DNA of 64,000 nt, from assembly GCA_946480825.1 (NCBI GenBank), contig CAMLLG010000004.1, positions 37,678 through 101,677 on the forward strand, written 5' to 3'. This DNA is from an uncultured Lysobacteraceae bacterium (GTDB lineage: Bacteria > Pseudomonadota > Gammaproteobacteria > Xanthomonadales > Xanthomonadaceae). The notes beneath the pieces are model-generated. The model did no database searches and was not told the origin of the DNA. It saw only the letters and a list, made by a program, of their open reading frames with translations. Positions within the stretch are counted from its first letter, which is position 1, and the number at the start of each line of letters is the position of its first letter. Position numbers and translations under genes: made by a program. Shown here piece by piece: positions 9,694-18,523 of the stretch.

Positions 9694-9758
9694 GCGGGGC
9701 TTCAGCCCCGAGCTTTTTCCCGCGGACAACGCGCAATCGGGCCTGAAGGCCCTCCTAC
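9690..9758. repeat. GTAG-type palindromic repeat between ubiG and mupP
   Basis: The left arm GTAGGCGGGGCTTCAGCCCC and right arm GGGCCTGAAGGCCCTCCTAC are inverted, each with its own internal palindrome around TTCAG/CTGAAG. The ubiG stop (TAG, 9691-9693) is part of the left arm. Related copies are at 26864, 35024, 55730 and 60122. Confidence 0.7.
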
Positions 9759-9775
9759 AGATTCGTCTCATCGCA

Positions 9776-10480
9776 GTGGAGCCACCGTTGTCCCAGACCC
9801 GATTTCCCCGCGGCGTGCTCTTCGACCTCGACGGCACGCTGCTCGACAGTGCGCCCGACATGGTCGAAGCGATCAACATCCTGCGCCGCGGGCGCGGCGA
9901 AACCGAGGTCGCGCACGACGTGCTGCGGCCGCACGTGTCCAAGGGCGCACGGGCGATGATCGGCTGTGCGTTCGCGCATCTCGATGCCGACGCGCGCGAA
10001 GCGCTGGTCAAGCCTTTTCTCGACGCCTACGAAAGCATCCTCGGGCGTTACTGCGTGCTGTTCGACGGCATCGCCGGCATGCTGGATGCGCTCGACGCCG
10101 ATGGCGTGCGCTGGGGCATCGTGACCAACAAGCCGGAATATCTCGCGCGACCGCTGGTCCCGATGCTCGGCTGGGCAGACCGCTGCGGCGTGCTGATCGG
10201 CGGCGATTCGCTGCCGGAGCGCAAGCCGCATCCGCTGCCGCTGCTGCATTCGGCCGCGGTGCTCGGTATCGATCCGCGCGATTGCGTGTATGTCGGCGAC
10301 GACGAACGCGACATCGTCGCCGCGCGCGCCGCCGGCATGCCGTCGATCGTGGCGCTGTGGGGATATCGATTGCCGGGCGACGACCCGCACACCTGGGGCG
10401 GCGACACGATGATCGAACAGCCGCATGCGCTGCTGGATCCGGCGACGTGGCCGGCCGCGGGCGCGATCGCGACGCCGTGA
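9776..10480 (+). CDS. mupP: HAD-family phosphatase, N-acetylmuramic acid 6-phosphate phosphatase MupP (phosphoglycolate phosphatase-like)
   Basis: A 234-residue HAD hydrolase with motif I DLDGTLLDS, motif II-like VTNKPE, the lysine of ERKPHP and motif IV VGDDERD. Start is GTG at 9776; a TTG four codons on is the alternative. The family is often annotated as phosphoglycolate phosphatase (Gph). The position directly after ubiG and the methylthioadenosine deaminase gene is the context of Pseudomonas MupP, which acts in the cell-wall recycling route bypassing de novo UDP-MurNAc synthesis. MupP is therefore preferred, without excluding Gph. The stop overlaps the next gene's start by four bases. 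Confidence 0.75.
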   Translation: MEPPLSQTRFPRGVLFDLDGTLLDSAPDMVEAINILRRGRGETEVAHDVLRPHVSKGARAMIGCAFAHLDADAREALVKPFLDAYESILGRYCVLFDGIAGMLDALDADGVRWGIVTNKPEYLARPLVPMLGWADRCGVLIGGDSLPERKPHPLPLLHSAAVLGIDPRDCVYVGDDERDIVAARAAGMPSIVALWGYRLPGDDPHTWGGDTMIEQPHALLDPATWPAAGAIATP

Positions 10481-11211
10481 GCGATGACGTCGTGAGCGAT
10501 GCTGCCCTGAACAACGCGAATCTCGATCCGGATCTCGACGATTTCCTCGACAAGTGGCGCGGGCGCTGGCCGGAGTGGCGCATCGCCCAGGCGTTCGTGA
10601 CCGAGGCGCAGCGCGCGCGCGCCGAAGCATGGTTCGCGCTGCTACAGGAATGGACCGATGCCGCGTGGGCCGGCGACGACCCGACGCCCGGGTTCGCCAA
10701 ACTCGGCTGGTGGCAGGACGAACTGCAGGGCTGGACGAAAGGTGGTCGACGCCATCCGCTCGGCCGTGTCCTGCAGAAGCGGTCGGCGCCGTGGGCGGCA
10801 TTGGCGGCGACCTTGCCGGCGCTGCAGGCGGTGCGCGAGCCGCTGCGGCGCTGGGATGCGCCCGAAGGTTTGCTGCCGGCCCTGCAGGCGCTGGCCGACG
10901 CGATGGCGGACTGCGAGCGCGCGCTGTTCGCGGATGCGGCGACGCCGGCGTCCGCCGAATCGGACGCGCTCGGCCTGCTCGCGCTGCATGCGCTGTGGCA
11001 TCGCGACGAGGACGGCGATGCGATGCCGCAGCGGACCTGGGCCGGGCGACTCGCGGCGATGCCCTCGTCGCGCGCGGCGACGACCCGGCCGCGACGGATC
11101 CACGACGCGCTGTGCCGCGGCCGCCTGCAGCGCTTCGCGACGGGCGGCGAGATCGTGCCGCTGTCGCCGCCGGTCGCGCTCTGGCGCAGTTGGCGCGCCG
11201 CCCGGGGCTGA
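10477..11211 (+). CDS. Squalene/phytoene synthase-like protein of unknown function
   Basis: A 244-residue protein starting at GTG in a GTGA overlap with mupP, so probably translationally coupled. It contains GWWQDELQGW followed by HPLGRVL, which resembles the conserved R/W-x-x-EL...HP-x-x-x-L segment of squalene/phytoene synthases and the NDUFAF6-like group. The Asp-rich DxxxD substrate motifs of active prenyl synthases are not obvious, so it may be non-catalytic. The C-terminal third is Arg/Pro-rich. No signal peptide or membrane segment is seen. The family assignment is tentative. Confidence 0.6.
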   Translation: MSDDVVSDAALNNANLDPDLDDFLDKWRGRWPEWRIAQAFVTEAQRARAEAWFALLQEWTDAAWAGDDPTPGFAKLGWWQDELQGWTKGGRRHPLGRVLQKRSAPWAALAATLPALQAVREPLRRWDAPEGLLPALQALADAMADCERALFADAATPASAESDALGLLALHALWHRDEDGDAMPQRTWAGRLAAMPSSRAATTRPRRIHDALCRGRLQRFATGGEIVPLSPPVALWRSWRAARG

Positions 11212-11297
11212 AGACAACGCTCCGTTTCGGCCCGGTTCCCGAAGCCGGCGACCCGGCTGGGTACAATGGCCGCCCCTCCGCCGTCCGGCCCCCACCC

Positions 11298-12230
11298 GTG
11301 ACCCTGCGACCGACTTCCCTTCCGATGCCCGACGTGGCCGGCGACGCCGCCGCCGCGGCGCGCGCGCTCGACTGGGTCGGCATGCGCAACATCGCGCTGC
11401 CGCTGCGCCTCCGCGGCGACGACGGCGGCAGCCTGCAGGTCCCGGCATCGGTCGACGTCTTCGTCGATCTGCGCGATCCCGCCGCCCGCGGCATCCACAT
11501 GTCCCGCCTGTATCTGCGCCTTCAACACACGCTGACCGAAGAGGCGTTGACGCCCGCGCGCCTGCGTCGCGTGCTGCAGGAATGCGTCGAATCGCAGGGC
11601 GCGCTCTCGTCTTCCGCGCGCCTGACCCTGCGCTTCGAGCAGATGCTCAAGCGCCGCGCGCTGGCCAGCGACAACAGCGGCTGGAAGCGTTATCCGCTCG
11701 AAATCGATGCGCTGCTGATCGACGGCCATCTGTCGCTCGCGCTCGCGTATTCGGTCGAATACTCCAGCACCTGTCCGGCCTCCGCCGCGCTGTCGCGTCA
11801 GCTCAATGCCGAACGTTTCGCCGAAGACTTCGCCGCCGCGCATCCCTTGTCCACTCATGTGGTGCGCGACTGGTTGGCGTCGGAACGCGGCCTCGCCGCC
11901 ACGCCGCACGCGCAGCGCAGCCGCGCCGAGATCCGGGTCGAACTGCAGCCCGCGTTCGACGAACTGCCGCTGTCGGATCTGATCGATCGCGCCGAAGCCG
12001 CGCTCGCTACGCCGGTGCAAACGGCGGTGAAGCGCGAGGACGAACAGGCCTTCGCGCGCCTCAACGCCGAGAACCTGATGTTCTGCGAGGACGCCGCGCG
12101 CCGCGTGGCTGCCACGCTCGCCGACGATGCCCGCGTGCAGCGCTTCGACGTGCGCGTCTCGCATTACGAAAGCCTGCATCCTCACGACGCGGTGGCGCAG
12201 GTCTCGGGCAAGGGTCGCGCCGCAGGCTGA
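11298..12230 (+). CDS. folE2: GTP cyclohydrolase FolE2 (type IB)
   Basis: A roughly 310-residue type IB GTP cyclohydrolase, which makes 7,8-dihydroneopterin triphosphate for folate and queuosine-type pathways. Family marks include DWVGMRNI near the N-terminus, GIHMSRLY, the conserved metal/catalytic Cys in SSTCPASAALS, and ENLMFCED. Two starts are plausible: GTG 11298 (used here) and ATG 11325 (MPDVAG), the latter closer to the usual FolE2 length. A -10-like TACAAT at 11262-11267 lies just upstream, suggesting its own promoter and a short leader. FolE2 enzymes are known to tolerate zinc limitation better than FolE, but no Zur box was recognised by eye. Confidence 0.92.
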   Translation: MTLRPTSLPMPDVAGDAAAAARALDWVGMRNIALPLRLRGDDGGSLQVPASVDVFVDLRDPAARGIHMSRLYLRLQHTLTEEALTPARLRRVLQECVESQGALSSSARLTLRFEQMLKRRALASDNSGWKRYPLEIDALLIDGHLSLALAYSVEYSSTCPASAALSRQLNAERFAEDFAAAHPLSTHVVRDWLASERGLAATPHAQRSRAEIRVELQPAFDELPLSDLIDRAEAALATPVQTAVKREDEQAFARLNAENLMFCEDAARRVAATLADDARVQRFDVRVSHYESLHPHDAVAQVSGKGRAAG

Positions 12231-12376
12231 GCGCCGTTCCCGATCGATGCCGTCGATCCTGTTGTGCAGGCCTTGCCCGCCGATCGCGGTCTTTCGATCA
12301 TCTTCTGTCGATCGATCTTCGCCGGTATGCGTCGGCGCATGGCGCGCGCGATGCCCGTTTCGCGATCATGGCTCGA

Positions 12377-12405
12377 TTGTGGCCCGATGGCGGAGCCCGT
12401 ATGCT
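12377..12405 (+). promoter_or_regulatory. Putative sigma-70 promoter for the haem-motif lipoprotein gene
   Basis: TTGTGG (12377-12382) and TATGCT (12400-12405) are separated by 17 bases, about 115 bases upstream of the ATG at 12522. The rest of the 290-bp gap between folE2 and this gene shows nothing else recognisable. Confidence 0.4.
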
Positions 12406-12521
12406 CGCTCCGCGCATGTCGCCGCTGTCGGCGCGGGCGCGATTCCAGTCTGCGGGATGCGGCGCGAGGAAGCAGGGGCGCGAAGCGGTCCCGTCCATCA
12501 TCGAACGACACAGGAGGTCTC

Positions 12522-14069
12522 ATGAAGATGCGATTGCTCGCGCTGCTGCCCGCTGCGCTGTTGTTGGCGGCCTGCAACAAGGAGGCGCCGCCGGCCGAGC
12601 CGGCCACGCCACCGGCGGCCACACCGGCACCCGCGCCGGCGACGACCGTCAAGCCCGTCGATATCCCGGCCGGTTACGGCTATCCCGGCAACCGCGACGA
12701 ATTCCAGGCCTGGGCCGATACCTGGCAGATCGACAACATCACCACCGCCGCCTGGAACCTCTGGGCCGGCATGACCAGCGATTCCGGCCAGATCTGGGAA
12801 GGCGCGAATCTTCCGGTGTGGGAAACCTGGTGCGGCATCAGCGAGACCTTCAGCAAGGAAGGCTGCGTGGCCGGCATGACGCGGCCCGCGCGCGCCTTCC
12901 AGGCCGCGAGCCAGATCGCGCACAGCGCGCGCAAGGCCGGCCTGGCGGTGCCCGCCGACACGAACGTGGTGTCGTTCAACAAGTTCAACCCGTCGATGGC
13001 GGCCTATCTGGCCGCGCAGCATGCGGGTCCGGGCGGCGTGCAGTACAGCTATACCTCGATGCAGAGCCAGGTCGATCTCAACGCCGCGTGGCCGCAGGGC
13101 ACCGCGGTCGCGGACCGCAAGGTCGTCGATGCGCCGTATCAGCCCGACAGTGGCGATACGATCGGATTCGCGGGCATGGAAACCAAGCCGGTGATCTTCC
13201 TCGTCAAGGCGACCGGCCTGACCCCGATGCCGCTGTGGCAGGGCCCGCAGCAGTCGACGACGCCGGCCAACGCGACGCCGGAAACCTGGCTGACCTGCGT
13301 GCTGCTGGATCCGGCCAACAAGGCCGGTCCCGAGACCGCGCCGGTCGCGGCGACGCCGGAGCAGATCAAACAGGCCGTGCCCAGCCCGTCGCTGGCGTGC
13401 CAGAGCTATCTCTATGCACCGCTGTCGACGATCTACAACTTCAGGATGGACCAGGCCGACGCCGACAACTGGAACAAGAACCTCGCCAACAACGGTGACC
13501 AGGGGCAGGGCCTCACCGCGACCGCCGGCGACTTCGGCGTGCTGGCCGGCATGCACGTCAACAGCAAGACGATCGTCAACTGGACCTGGGAAACCTTCTG
13601 GTGGCAGCCGGGCCCGGACGCGCCGAACGATTTCCCCGGCAGCAAGCAGGGCATGACCGCGAACGTGAAGGGCGCCTGGCGCAATTACGCGATGTGCACC
13701 GCCTGGAACCAGACCAAGGGCAATGCGTCGAGCGAGATGGTGGTCTGCTTCAATCCCTTCCTGGAAACCTCCAGCGGCATTCCCGCCGGCCAGACCAGCA
13801 ACTGCATGAGCTGCCACGGCGTCGCGACCTTCGGTGCCGCCGCGATTTCGGGCACGCCGCCGGTGAACGCGGCGACCACGATGAACTATCCGGCCAGCTA
13901 CACCGCGCCGATCGACTTCAACGCGAACGCGTGCACGCAGTCCACGCCGCCGGGCAGCCAGACCTGCTTCGCCGATTTCACGAAGACCGATTTCTCGTGG
14001 GCGATGCCGGGCAATGCGCGCAACGATCTGCCGCAGGCGCCTGCGCCGCCGGCCGCGGAAAAGAAGTGA
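12522..14069 (+). CDS. Secreted lipoprotein with a single c-type haem-binding motif
   Basis: A 515-residue protein with a strong AGGAGG ribosome site. The N-terminus MKMRLLALLPAALLLAAC is a lipoprotein signal with the lipobox LLAAC (Cys18), followed by a Pro/Ala linker. The body is rich in Trp, Asn and Gly and contains repeated W-x-x-W-like segments (WNLWAGM, WETWCGI, WTWETFWWQPG). Near residue 427 the motif CMSCH is a single CxxCH, the attachment site of a c-type haem. Several other Cys residues could form disulfides. It is presumably outer-membrane- or periplasm-anchored. I do not recognise a named enzyme family. It is followed by two short-spaced genes on the same strand. Confidence 0.7.
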   Translation: MKMRLLALLPAALLLAACNKEAPPAEPATPPAATPAPAPATTVKPVDIPAGYGYPGNRDEFQAWADTWQIDNITTAAWNLWAGMTSDSGQIWEGANLPVWETWCGISETFSKEGCVAGMTRPARAFQAASQIAHSARKAGLAVPADTNVVSFNKFNPSMAAYLAAQHAGPGGVQYSYTSMQSQVDLNAAWPQGTAVADRKVVDAPYQPDSGDTIGFAGMETKPVIFLVKATGLTPMPLWQGPQQSTTPANATPETWLTCVLLDPANKAGPETAPVAATPEQIKQAVPSPSLACQSYLYAPLSTIYNFRMDQADADNWNKNLANNGDQGQGLTATAGDFGVLAGMHVNSKTIVNWTWETFWWQPGPDAPNDFPGSKQGMTANVKGAWRNYAMCTAWNQTKGNASSEMVVCFNPFLETSSGIPAGQTSNCMSCHGVATFGAAAISGTPPVNAATTMNYPASYTAPIDFNANACTQSTPPGSQTCFADFTKTDFSWAMPGNARNDLPQAPAPPAAEKK

Positions 14070-14088
14070 TCGCAGAGATCGATGTCGG

Positions 14089-14116
14089 ATTGCCCCTGCA
14101 GTGATGCCGGGGCAAT
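14089..14116. terminator. Hairpin after the lipoprotein gene, no U-tract
   Basis: The 8-bp stem ATTGCCCC/GGGGCAAT with a 12-base loop lies 20 bases after the stop at 14069. With no run of T, it is only a possible terminator or mRNA 3'-end stabiliser. Confidence 0.3.
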
Positions 14117-14170
14117 ACCGTGACGGCGCTGGACTACCGACTATCCTGCAGTAAAAAAGGCGGGGAAGAT

Positions 14171-14578
14171 ATGAAACGCAAATTGAAGAAAAAGGTGCAA
14201 CGCTGGCAGGCCGTCGGAATGATGTCGGCGTCGCCGACCGGACCGGGAGGCGATGGCCAAGGAAATGCCACGGTCTACAACGAGATGCTCGTCGCGACCC
14301 TGCGCTTCCTGGACAAGGCGACTGGCAGGGACATCACGGGCAATTACCCCGCGACATATCACCGGTCGACACCGCTTAACAAGATCGGAATTCCGGCCAA
14401 ATCGCGTCCGACCTTGGCAGGCGCTTTCGATCAGGAAGTGCGCGCGACCCTGGTCGCATTGGGGCATCCGGTCGCGGGGCGCGAAATCCGCGCTGACGAC
14501 ATGCGTCATGTCGATACGATCGAATCATTGTGCCGCATGGCCTGCGGCGTCTACTCGGTACCGGTGCCTACGCCTTAA
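14171..14578 (+). CDS. Hypothetical protein, 135 aa
   Basis: A small basic protein whose start MKRKLKKKVQRWQ follows a purine-rich GGGGAAGAT. The central part (TVYNEMLVATLRFLDKATGRD) looks helical. There is no signal peptide, membrane segment or recognised motif. It ends 12 bases before the next gene and is probably co-transcribed with it. The AAAAAAGG just before the ribosome site and the somewhat lower GC than neighbours hint at accessory origin. Function unknown. Confidence 0.55.
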   Translation: MKRKLKKKVQRWQAVGMMSASPTGPGGDGQGNATVYNEMLVATLRFLDKATGRDITGNYPATYHRSTPLNKIGIPAKSRPTLAGAFDQEVRATLVALGHPVAGREIRADDMRHVDTIESLCRMACGVYSVPVPTP

Positions 14579-14590
14579 GGAGGCGATCGG

Positions 14591-15886
14591 ATGAAAGCAA
14601 ACGCGATGATCAAGTGCGCCTTCCTTCTTTTTCTGCTGTTCGCACCGGCGGCTTATGCCAACGGATGCCTCGCAATCGAGGACGATGCCGTGCGACTGCG
14701 GTGCTACGACGACAAGGCGCGCCCTGAGTCTGCTGCGCTGCCAGAAGGGGGCGCAGCGGGTGAGCCCGCAGCCATGATCGGGGCGCGCGAACTCAAGCTT
14801 TGTGTCGTCCTCGAACAAGGCATGGCAAGGTTGTCCTGCTATCGGCGGCAGCCCGGCGCGCCGGATACACAATGCGGTTTGAAAGAAGATCCGAATGCCG
14901 CGCTATCTTGTTTCGACGCAGTGGCCGGACGACGGACGGACACGGCAGTTTGTATCGCCATCGAACGGGGAGACGAGCGGCTGGAGTGCTATCGCCGGCA
15001 GCCAAACGCATCGGAGAATCCGTGCGATCGGAAGCGGGATCTCGACGTCATGCTCTATTGCTTCGACCAAGCTGCCGCGCGTTCGAGCCCGGACGATAGG
15101 TTCGTATTGCTGCCGCTGCCGTCGCGCAGCCGCATCATGCTCAAAAGCGACGCCAAGCCGATCACGATCATGGGCGAAATTGATGCGAAGCCCGCTGAAC
15201 TGTCGGTGGCACGCAGGGACGGGGATCACTTCGTTGACGCCAAGGCTGCGCTGGTTTGGCAGCGCTCGATGTCGCAGGAGTGGTCGTGGTTCGGCGGCGG
15301 CGCGTGGACGCGAACCGACAAGGCTTCCGGCCGCAAGGACGTGCGCGGCCTGGAAACCGGACTGCAGTGGACCCGGCAGGGCGATTCCGTCAAGGAAGGT
15401 TGGTGGCATGTGGTCACCGGCTCTGTTTCGTACGAGAACAACATCGCCGACGACGCAGAGGCGACAGGCCTTGGTCTGCTCTGGGAATTCGGAAACCATG
15501 CATGGATGGGCGAACGCTGGACATTCGCGCCCGCACTGGGCCTCCGCACCGAGCGTGGCGACGAGGCCGGCAGCGACTACGACTTCTCGACGGTTTATGT
15601 GGTCGGCGCTGGCCGTTGGAAACCGAACGATATGGTCGAGTTGTTTCTCACCGGTGGCTATCTCGACGATTTCGACGCCAGCACCGGCGTGACCGAGCGC
15701 GACGGCGATTTCGGTAGCGTCGGGATTAAGTATTTCCTGTACGACAAGGCCGAGAAGCCGACGTTCAGGCCCGAACTCCGTCTGGTGCGCTATTTCGGTG
15801 TGAATCCGCTGGACCCCGATGCGCCGGTCAACGAAACCCGCCTGACCTTGGGTGTGCTGTTTGATAGCCTGCGTAGTGCGAAGTGA
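14591..15886 (+). CDS. Secreted protein with five Cys-pair repeats and a beta-rich C-terminal domain
   Basis: A 431-residue protein with a clear signal peptide (about 1-23, ending AAYAN). The N-terminal half carries five units of the form C-x(10-12)-L-x-C-(Y/F): RLRCYD, RLSCYR, ALSCFD, RLECYR, MLYCFD. These pairs probably form disulfides. The C-terminal 220 residues alternate aromatic/hydrophobic and polar residues (WSWFGGGAW, GLLWEFGN, VELFLTGGYL, GSVGIKYFLY), as in an outer-membrane beta-barrel of the autotransporter or phospholipase-A sort. No catalytic HxSNG-type motif of phospholipase A is visible. The gene pairs with the small upstream one. Function unknown; outer-membrane location inferred. 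Confidence 0.6.
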   Translation: MKANAMIKCAFLLFLLFAPAAYANGCLAIEDDAVRLRCYDDKARPESAALPEGGAAGEPAAMIGARELKLCVVLEQGMARLSCYRRQPGAPDTQCGLKEDPNAALSCFDAVAGRRTDTAVCIAIERGDERLECYRRQPNASENPCDRKRDLDVMLYCFDQAAARSSPDDRFVLLPLPSRSRIMLKSDAKPITIMGEIDAKPAELSVARRDGDHFVDAKAALVWQRSMSQEWSWFGGGAWTRTDKASGRKDVRGLETGLQWTRQGDSVKEGWWHVVTGSVSYENNIADDAEATGLGLLWEFGNHAWMGERWTFAPALGLRTERGDEAGSDYDFSTVYVVGAGRWKPNDMVELFLTGGYLDDFDASTGVTERDGDFGSVGIKYFLYDKAEKPTFRPELRLVRYFGVNPLDPDAPVNETRLTLGVLFDSLRSAK

Positions 15887-15910
15887 CCGCCGCGCGCGGC
15901 GGAAGCCAGC

Positions 15911-16777
15911 CTACGGCGCGTCGTTGCGTTCGAGTACCAGCAACGGATCGACGCGCACGTCGAACCAGTTCATCCCCCAATGCAGATGCGGTCCGGTCGA
16001 ACGCCCGGTCGATCCCACCGCGGCGAACACCTGCCCCTGTTCGACCCGGTCGCCCACCTGCACGTCGATGCGCGAGAGGTGCAGGAAATTCGAACTCACG
16101 CCGGCGCCGTGATCGATCAGCACGGTGCCGCCGGTGAGATACAGGTCGGGCGCGGCGAAGGTCACGATGCCCGCGGCCGGCGCCTTCACCGGGGTGCCCT
16201 GCGCGGCGGCGATGTCCATGCCCGAGTGCGGCGATTTCGGCGCGCCGTTGTAGATGCGCTGGTTGCCGAACCGGCCGCTGATGCGGCCTTCCACCGGCCA
16301 GATGAAACGTTGCGCGAAATCCTCGCGCGCATCGTCGCGGGTGCGCGCGGCGGCGACCTGCGCCTGTTCGCGGGCGATGCGCTCGGCGATCGCCGGCGGC
16401 GGATCCACCGTCGCCGGCGGCACGCCGTCGATGCGTTCGATCGGCCAGTCGCGCGGGGTCACCGCGATGCGATGTTCGACGGTGGCCGTCGCGGGCGCGG
16501 CGATGTTCACCACCAGCGGGCCGACGGCATCGCGGCCGACGCCGAAAGCGAAGCGTCCGGACGGCGACACCCGCACCGTGCGCCCTGCGTATTCGACGAT
16601 GGCCTGCGGGTCGGTGCTGCCGATCACCAGCGTGCCCTGCTGCACCGATGCGGGCAACACGGTGGCGTGGACGGGAATCGCGCTGCCGACGGGAACAGGC
16701 GGCGGTTCGCGAACGACGGTCGTGCCGCCGCAGGCCGACAGCGCCATCGTCAGTGCCGCGACGACGACGGCACGCAT
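15911..16777 (-). CDS. M23-family murein peptidase lipoprotein
   Basis: A 288-residue protein with signal MRAVVVAALTMALSAC (lipobox Cys16) and an unstructured Pro-rich start. A small beta domain follows, then a C-terminal LytM/M23 domain with intact zinc ligands: HSGMD (His and Asp) and the HLHW motif near the end. It is predicted to cut peptide cross-links in the periplasm. It is the third gene of a yidD-pyrC-M23 unit, starting 14 bases after pyrC ends, and converges on the Cys-repeat gene with only 24 bases between stops. Confidence 0.88.
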   Translation of the reverse strand: MRAVVVAALTMALSACGGTTVVREPPPVPVGSAIPVHATVLPASVQQGTLVIGSTDPQAIVEYAGRTVRVSPSGRFAFGVGRDAVGPLVVNIAAPATATVEHRIAVTPRDWPIERIDGVPPATVDPPPAIAERIAREQAQVAAARTRDDAREDFAQRFIWPVEGRISGRFGNQRIYNGAPKSPHSGMDIAAAQGTPVKAPAAGIVTFAAPDLYLTGGTVLIDHGAGVSSNFLHLSRIDVQVGDRVEQGQVFAAVGSTGRSTGPHLHWGMNWFDVRVDPLLVLERNDAP

Positions 16778-16791
16778 TGTCGCCGCGCGTT

Positions 16792-18159
16792 TCAACGGTC
16801 GAATTCCAGGCGTTGACCACGCGGGCCGCCGACGAGCGCGCGGCCATCCCAGACGAGATGGCCGTTGACCCAGGTCGACGCGATGCGCGAACGGAAGGTG
16901 GTGCCTTCGAACGGCGACCAGCCGCATTTCGACAGCACCTGCGAACGTTCGACCGTGAACGGCGTGTCGTCGATCAGCACCAGATCCGCGCGATAGCCCT
17001 CGCGCAGGAAGCCGCGTTCCTTCACGTCGAACAACTGCGCCGGCGCGTGCGCGAATTTCTGCACGACCTGCGCGACGGTCAGCCGGCCTTCGTGCACGCA
17101 TTCCAGCGCCGCCGACAGCGCGAACTGCACCAGCGGCAGTCCGCTCGGCGCGCGCAGATAGCCGTGCTGCTTTTCTTCCAGCGTGTGCGGAGCGTGGTCG
17201 GTGGCGAGCACGTCGATCGTGTCCTCGGCCAACGCGGCGATCAGCGCTTCGCGGTCCTCGCTGTCCTTGATCGCCGGATTGCATTTGATGAAGTTGCCGC
17301 GGGTGGCGTAGTCGCGGCTGTCGAAGCGCAGGAAATGCACGCAGGTCTCGGCGGTGATGCGCTTGCGGCTGCCGTCGGCGCGGATCAGCGGCCCGCGTTC
17401 GAACAGGGCCAGCTCGTCGGCGGTGGAGATGTGCAGCACGTGCAGGCGGGCGTCGTGGCGGCGCGCGAGTTCGATCGCCAGCCGGGTCGATTTGATGCAG
17501 GCCTCGCGCGAGCGGATCTCGCCGTGATATTCCACCGGGATCGCGTCGCCGTATTTCGCGCGGTACTTCGCCAACTCGGCGTCGATGGTGGGCGTATCTT
17601 CGCAGTGGGTGATGATCGGCGTCGGCGCGTCGCGGAACACCGCGTCCAGCACTTCCGGATCGTCCACCAGCATGTTGCCGGTGGACGCGCCCATGAACAC
17701 CTTCACGCCCGGCGCGCTTTTCGGGTCCAGCGCGCGGATGGCCTCGATGTTGCCGGTGCTGGTGCCCATGTAGAACGCGTAGTTGCCCCAGGCCCGTCCG
17801 GCGGCGCGGCGGTATTTGTCTTCCAGCGCGTCGCGGTCCAGCGTCGGCGGGCTGGTGTTGGGCATTTCCATGAAGGTGGTGAGGCCACCGGCCACCGCCG
17901 CCGCGGATTCGGTGGCGATGTCGCCCTTGTATTCCAGTCCCGGTTCGCGGAAGTGCACCTGGTCGTCGATCATCCCCGGCAGCAGCCGTCGGCCGTCGGC
18001 ATCGATCACGATCTCGCCCGGACGGGCGGACAGGCCGCTGCCGATGGCCTCGATGCGGCCATCGGCCATGCGCAGGTCGGCGTCGAATTCGCGGCCCTCG
18101 TTGACCAGTCGGGCGTTGACGATGAGGGTCGGTGGCGGGGTGGGGGCGTGGTCGCTCAT
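16792..18159 (-). CDS. pyrC: Dihydroorotase (type I / multifunctional-complex type)
   Basis: A 455-residue amidohydrolase for the third step of pyrimidine synthesis, cyclising carbamoyl-aspartate to dihydroorotate. Visible motifs include DQVHFREPG (HxH-type metal site with substrate Arg), KVFMG (the lysine expected to be carboxylated), [14 protein letters not shown] and LATDHAPH. These place it in the group of dihydroorotases related to allantoinase and distinct from the E. coli PyrC type. The ATG overlaps the yidD stop (ATGA), so translation is probably coupled. It is also close to DHOase-like hydrolases of unknown role, but the motif set supports the enzyme. Confidence 0.9.
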   Translation of the reverse strand: MSDHAPTPPPTLIVNARLVNEGREFDADLRMADGRIEAIGSGLSARPGEIVIDADGRRLLPGMIDDQVHFREPGLEYKGDIATESAAAVAGGLTTFMEMPNTSPPTLDRDALEDKYRRAAGRAWGNYAFYMGTSTGNIEAIRALDPKSAPGVKVFMGASTGNMLVDDPEVLDAVFRDAPTPIITHCEDTPTIDAELAKYRAKYGDAIPVEYHGEIRSREACIKSTRLAIELARRHDARLHVLHISTADELALFERGPLIRADGSRKRITAETCVHFLRFDSRDYATRGNFIKCNPAIKDSEDREALIAALAEDTIDVLATDHAPHTLEEKQHGYLRAPSGLPLVQFALSAALECVHEGRLTVAQVVQKFAHAPAQLFDVKERGFLREGYRADLVLIDDTPFTVERSQVLSKCGWSPFEGTTFRSRIASTWVNGHLVWDGRALVGGPRGQRLEFDR

Positions 18160-18398
18160 GCGGAAGGCCTCTGTCGGTCGGGGGCAGGCGGAACCGGGTC
18201 GTGACCGCCCGGGCACAGCGGGTGACAGCGGGCCAGGCGGCGGGCGGTCAGCCAACCGCCGCGGACCGCACCGAACCGCTGGATCGCTTCCATCGAATAC
18301 TCCGAACAGGTCGGGACGAAACGGCAACGTTGGCCCAGCAGGGGACTCACCCAGCGTTTGTAGAAGCGGAGTGCGGCGATCAGCAGGCGGTCGATCAA
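18156..18398 (-). CDS. yidD: Membrane protein insertion efficiency factor YidD
   Basis: An 80-residue YidD protein with the typical (M)[21 protein letters not shown] start, the conserved [10 protein letters not shown] and [19 protein letters not shown], and a short Pro-rich tail. The start is a TTG at 18398; no ATG or GTG lies near the conserved N-terminus, and longer in-frame extension would enter the dksA promoter region. YidD is a small amphipathic inner-membrane-associated protein that helps YidC. Here it heads a pyrC operon instead of the usual rnpA-yidC locus. Confidence 0.88.
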   Translation of the reverse strand: MIDRLLIAALRFYKRWVSPLLGQRCRFVPTCSEYSMEAIQRFGAVRGGWLTARRLARCHPLCPGGHDPVPPAPDRQRPSA

Positions 18399-18450
18399 GG
18401 CAGGGGTCCTGCGGGGAGTTGCGGCATGCGGGACTCGCTGGAATGCGAGG

Positions 18451-18479
18451 TTGCCGCTGCAGTCTTGGCAGGGTATAAC
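18451..18479 (+). promoter_or_regulatory. Putative sigma-70 promoter of dksA
   Basis: TTGCCG (18451-18456), a 17-base spacer and TATAAC (18474-18479), 44 bases before the dksA ATG. It is divergent from the yidD start 53 bases away, so the region serves both directions. Confidence 0.55.
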
Positions 18480-18523
18480 AGCCCGCTTTCCCGCCTCAAG
18501 GGAAGATACGAGGATTCTCGGAC

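Noticed and set aside
10658..13498. 946-codon plus-strand frame across folE2 and neighbours
   Set aside because: Arg-rich out-of-frame reading of genes with strong family motifs in another frame.
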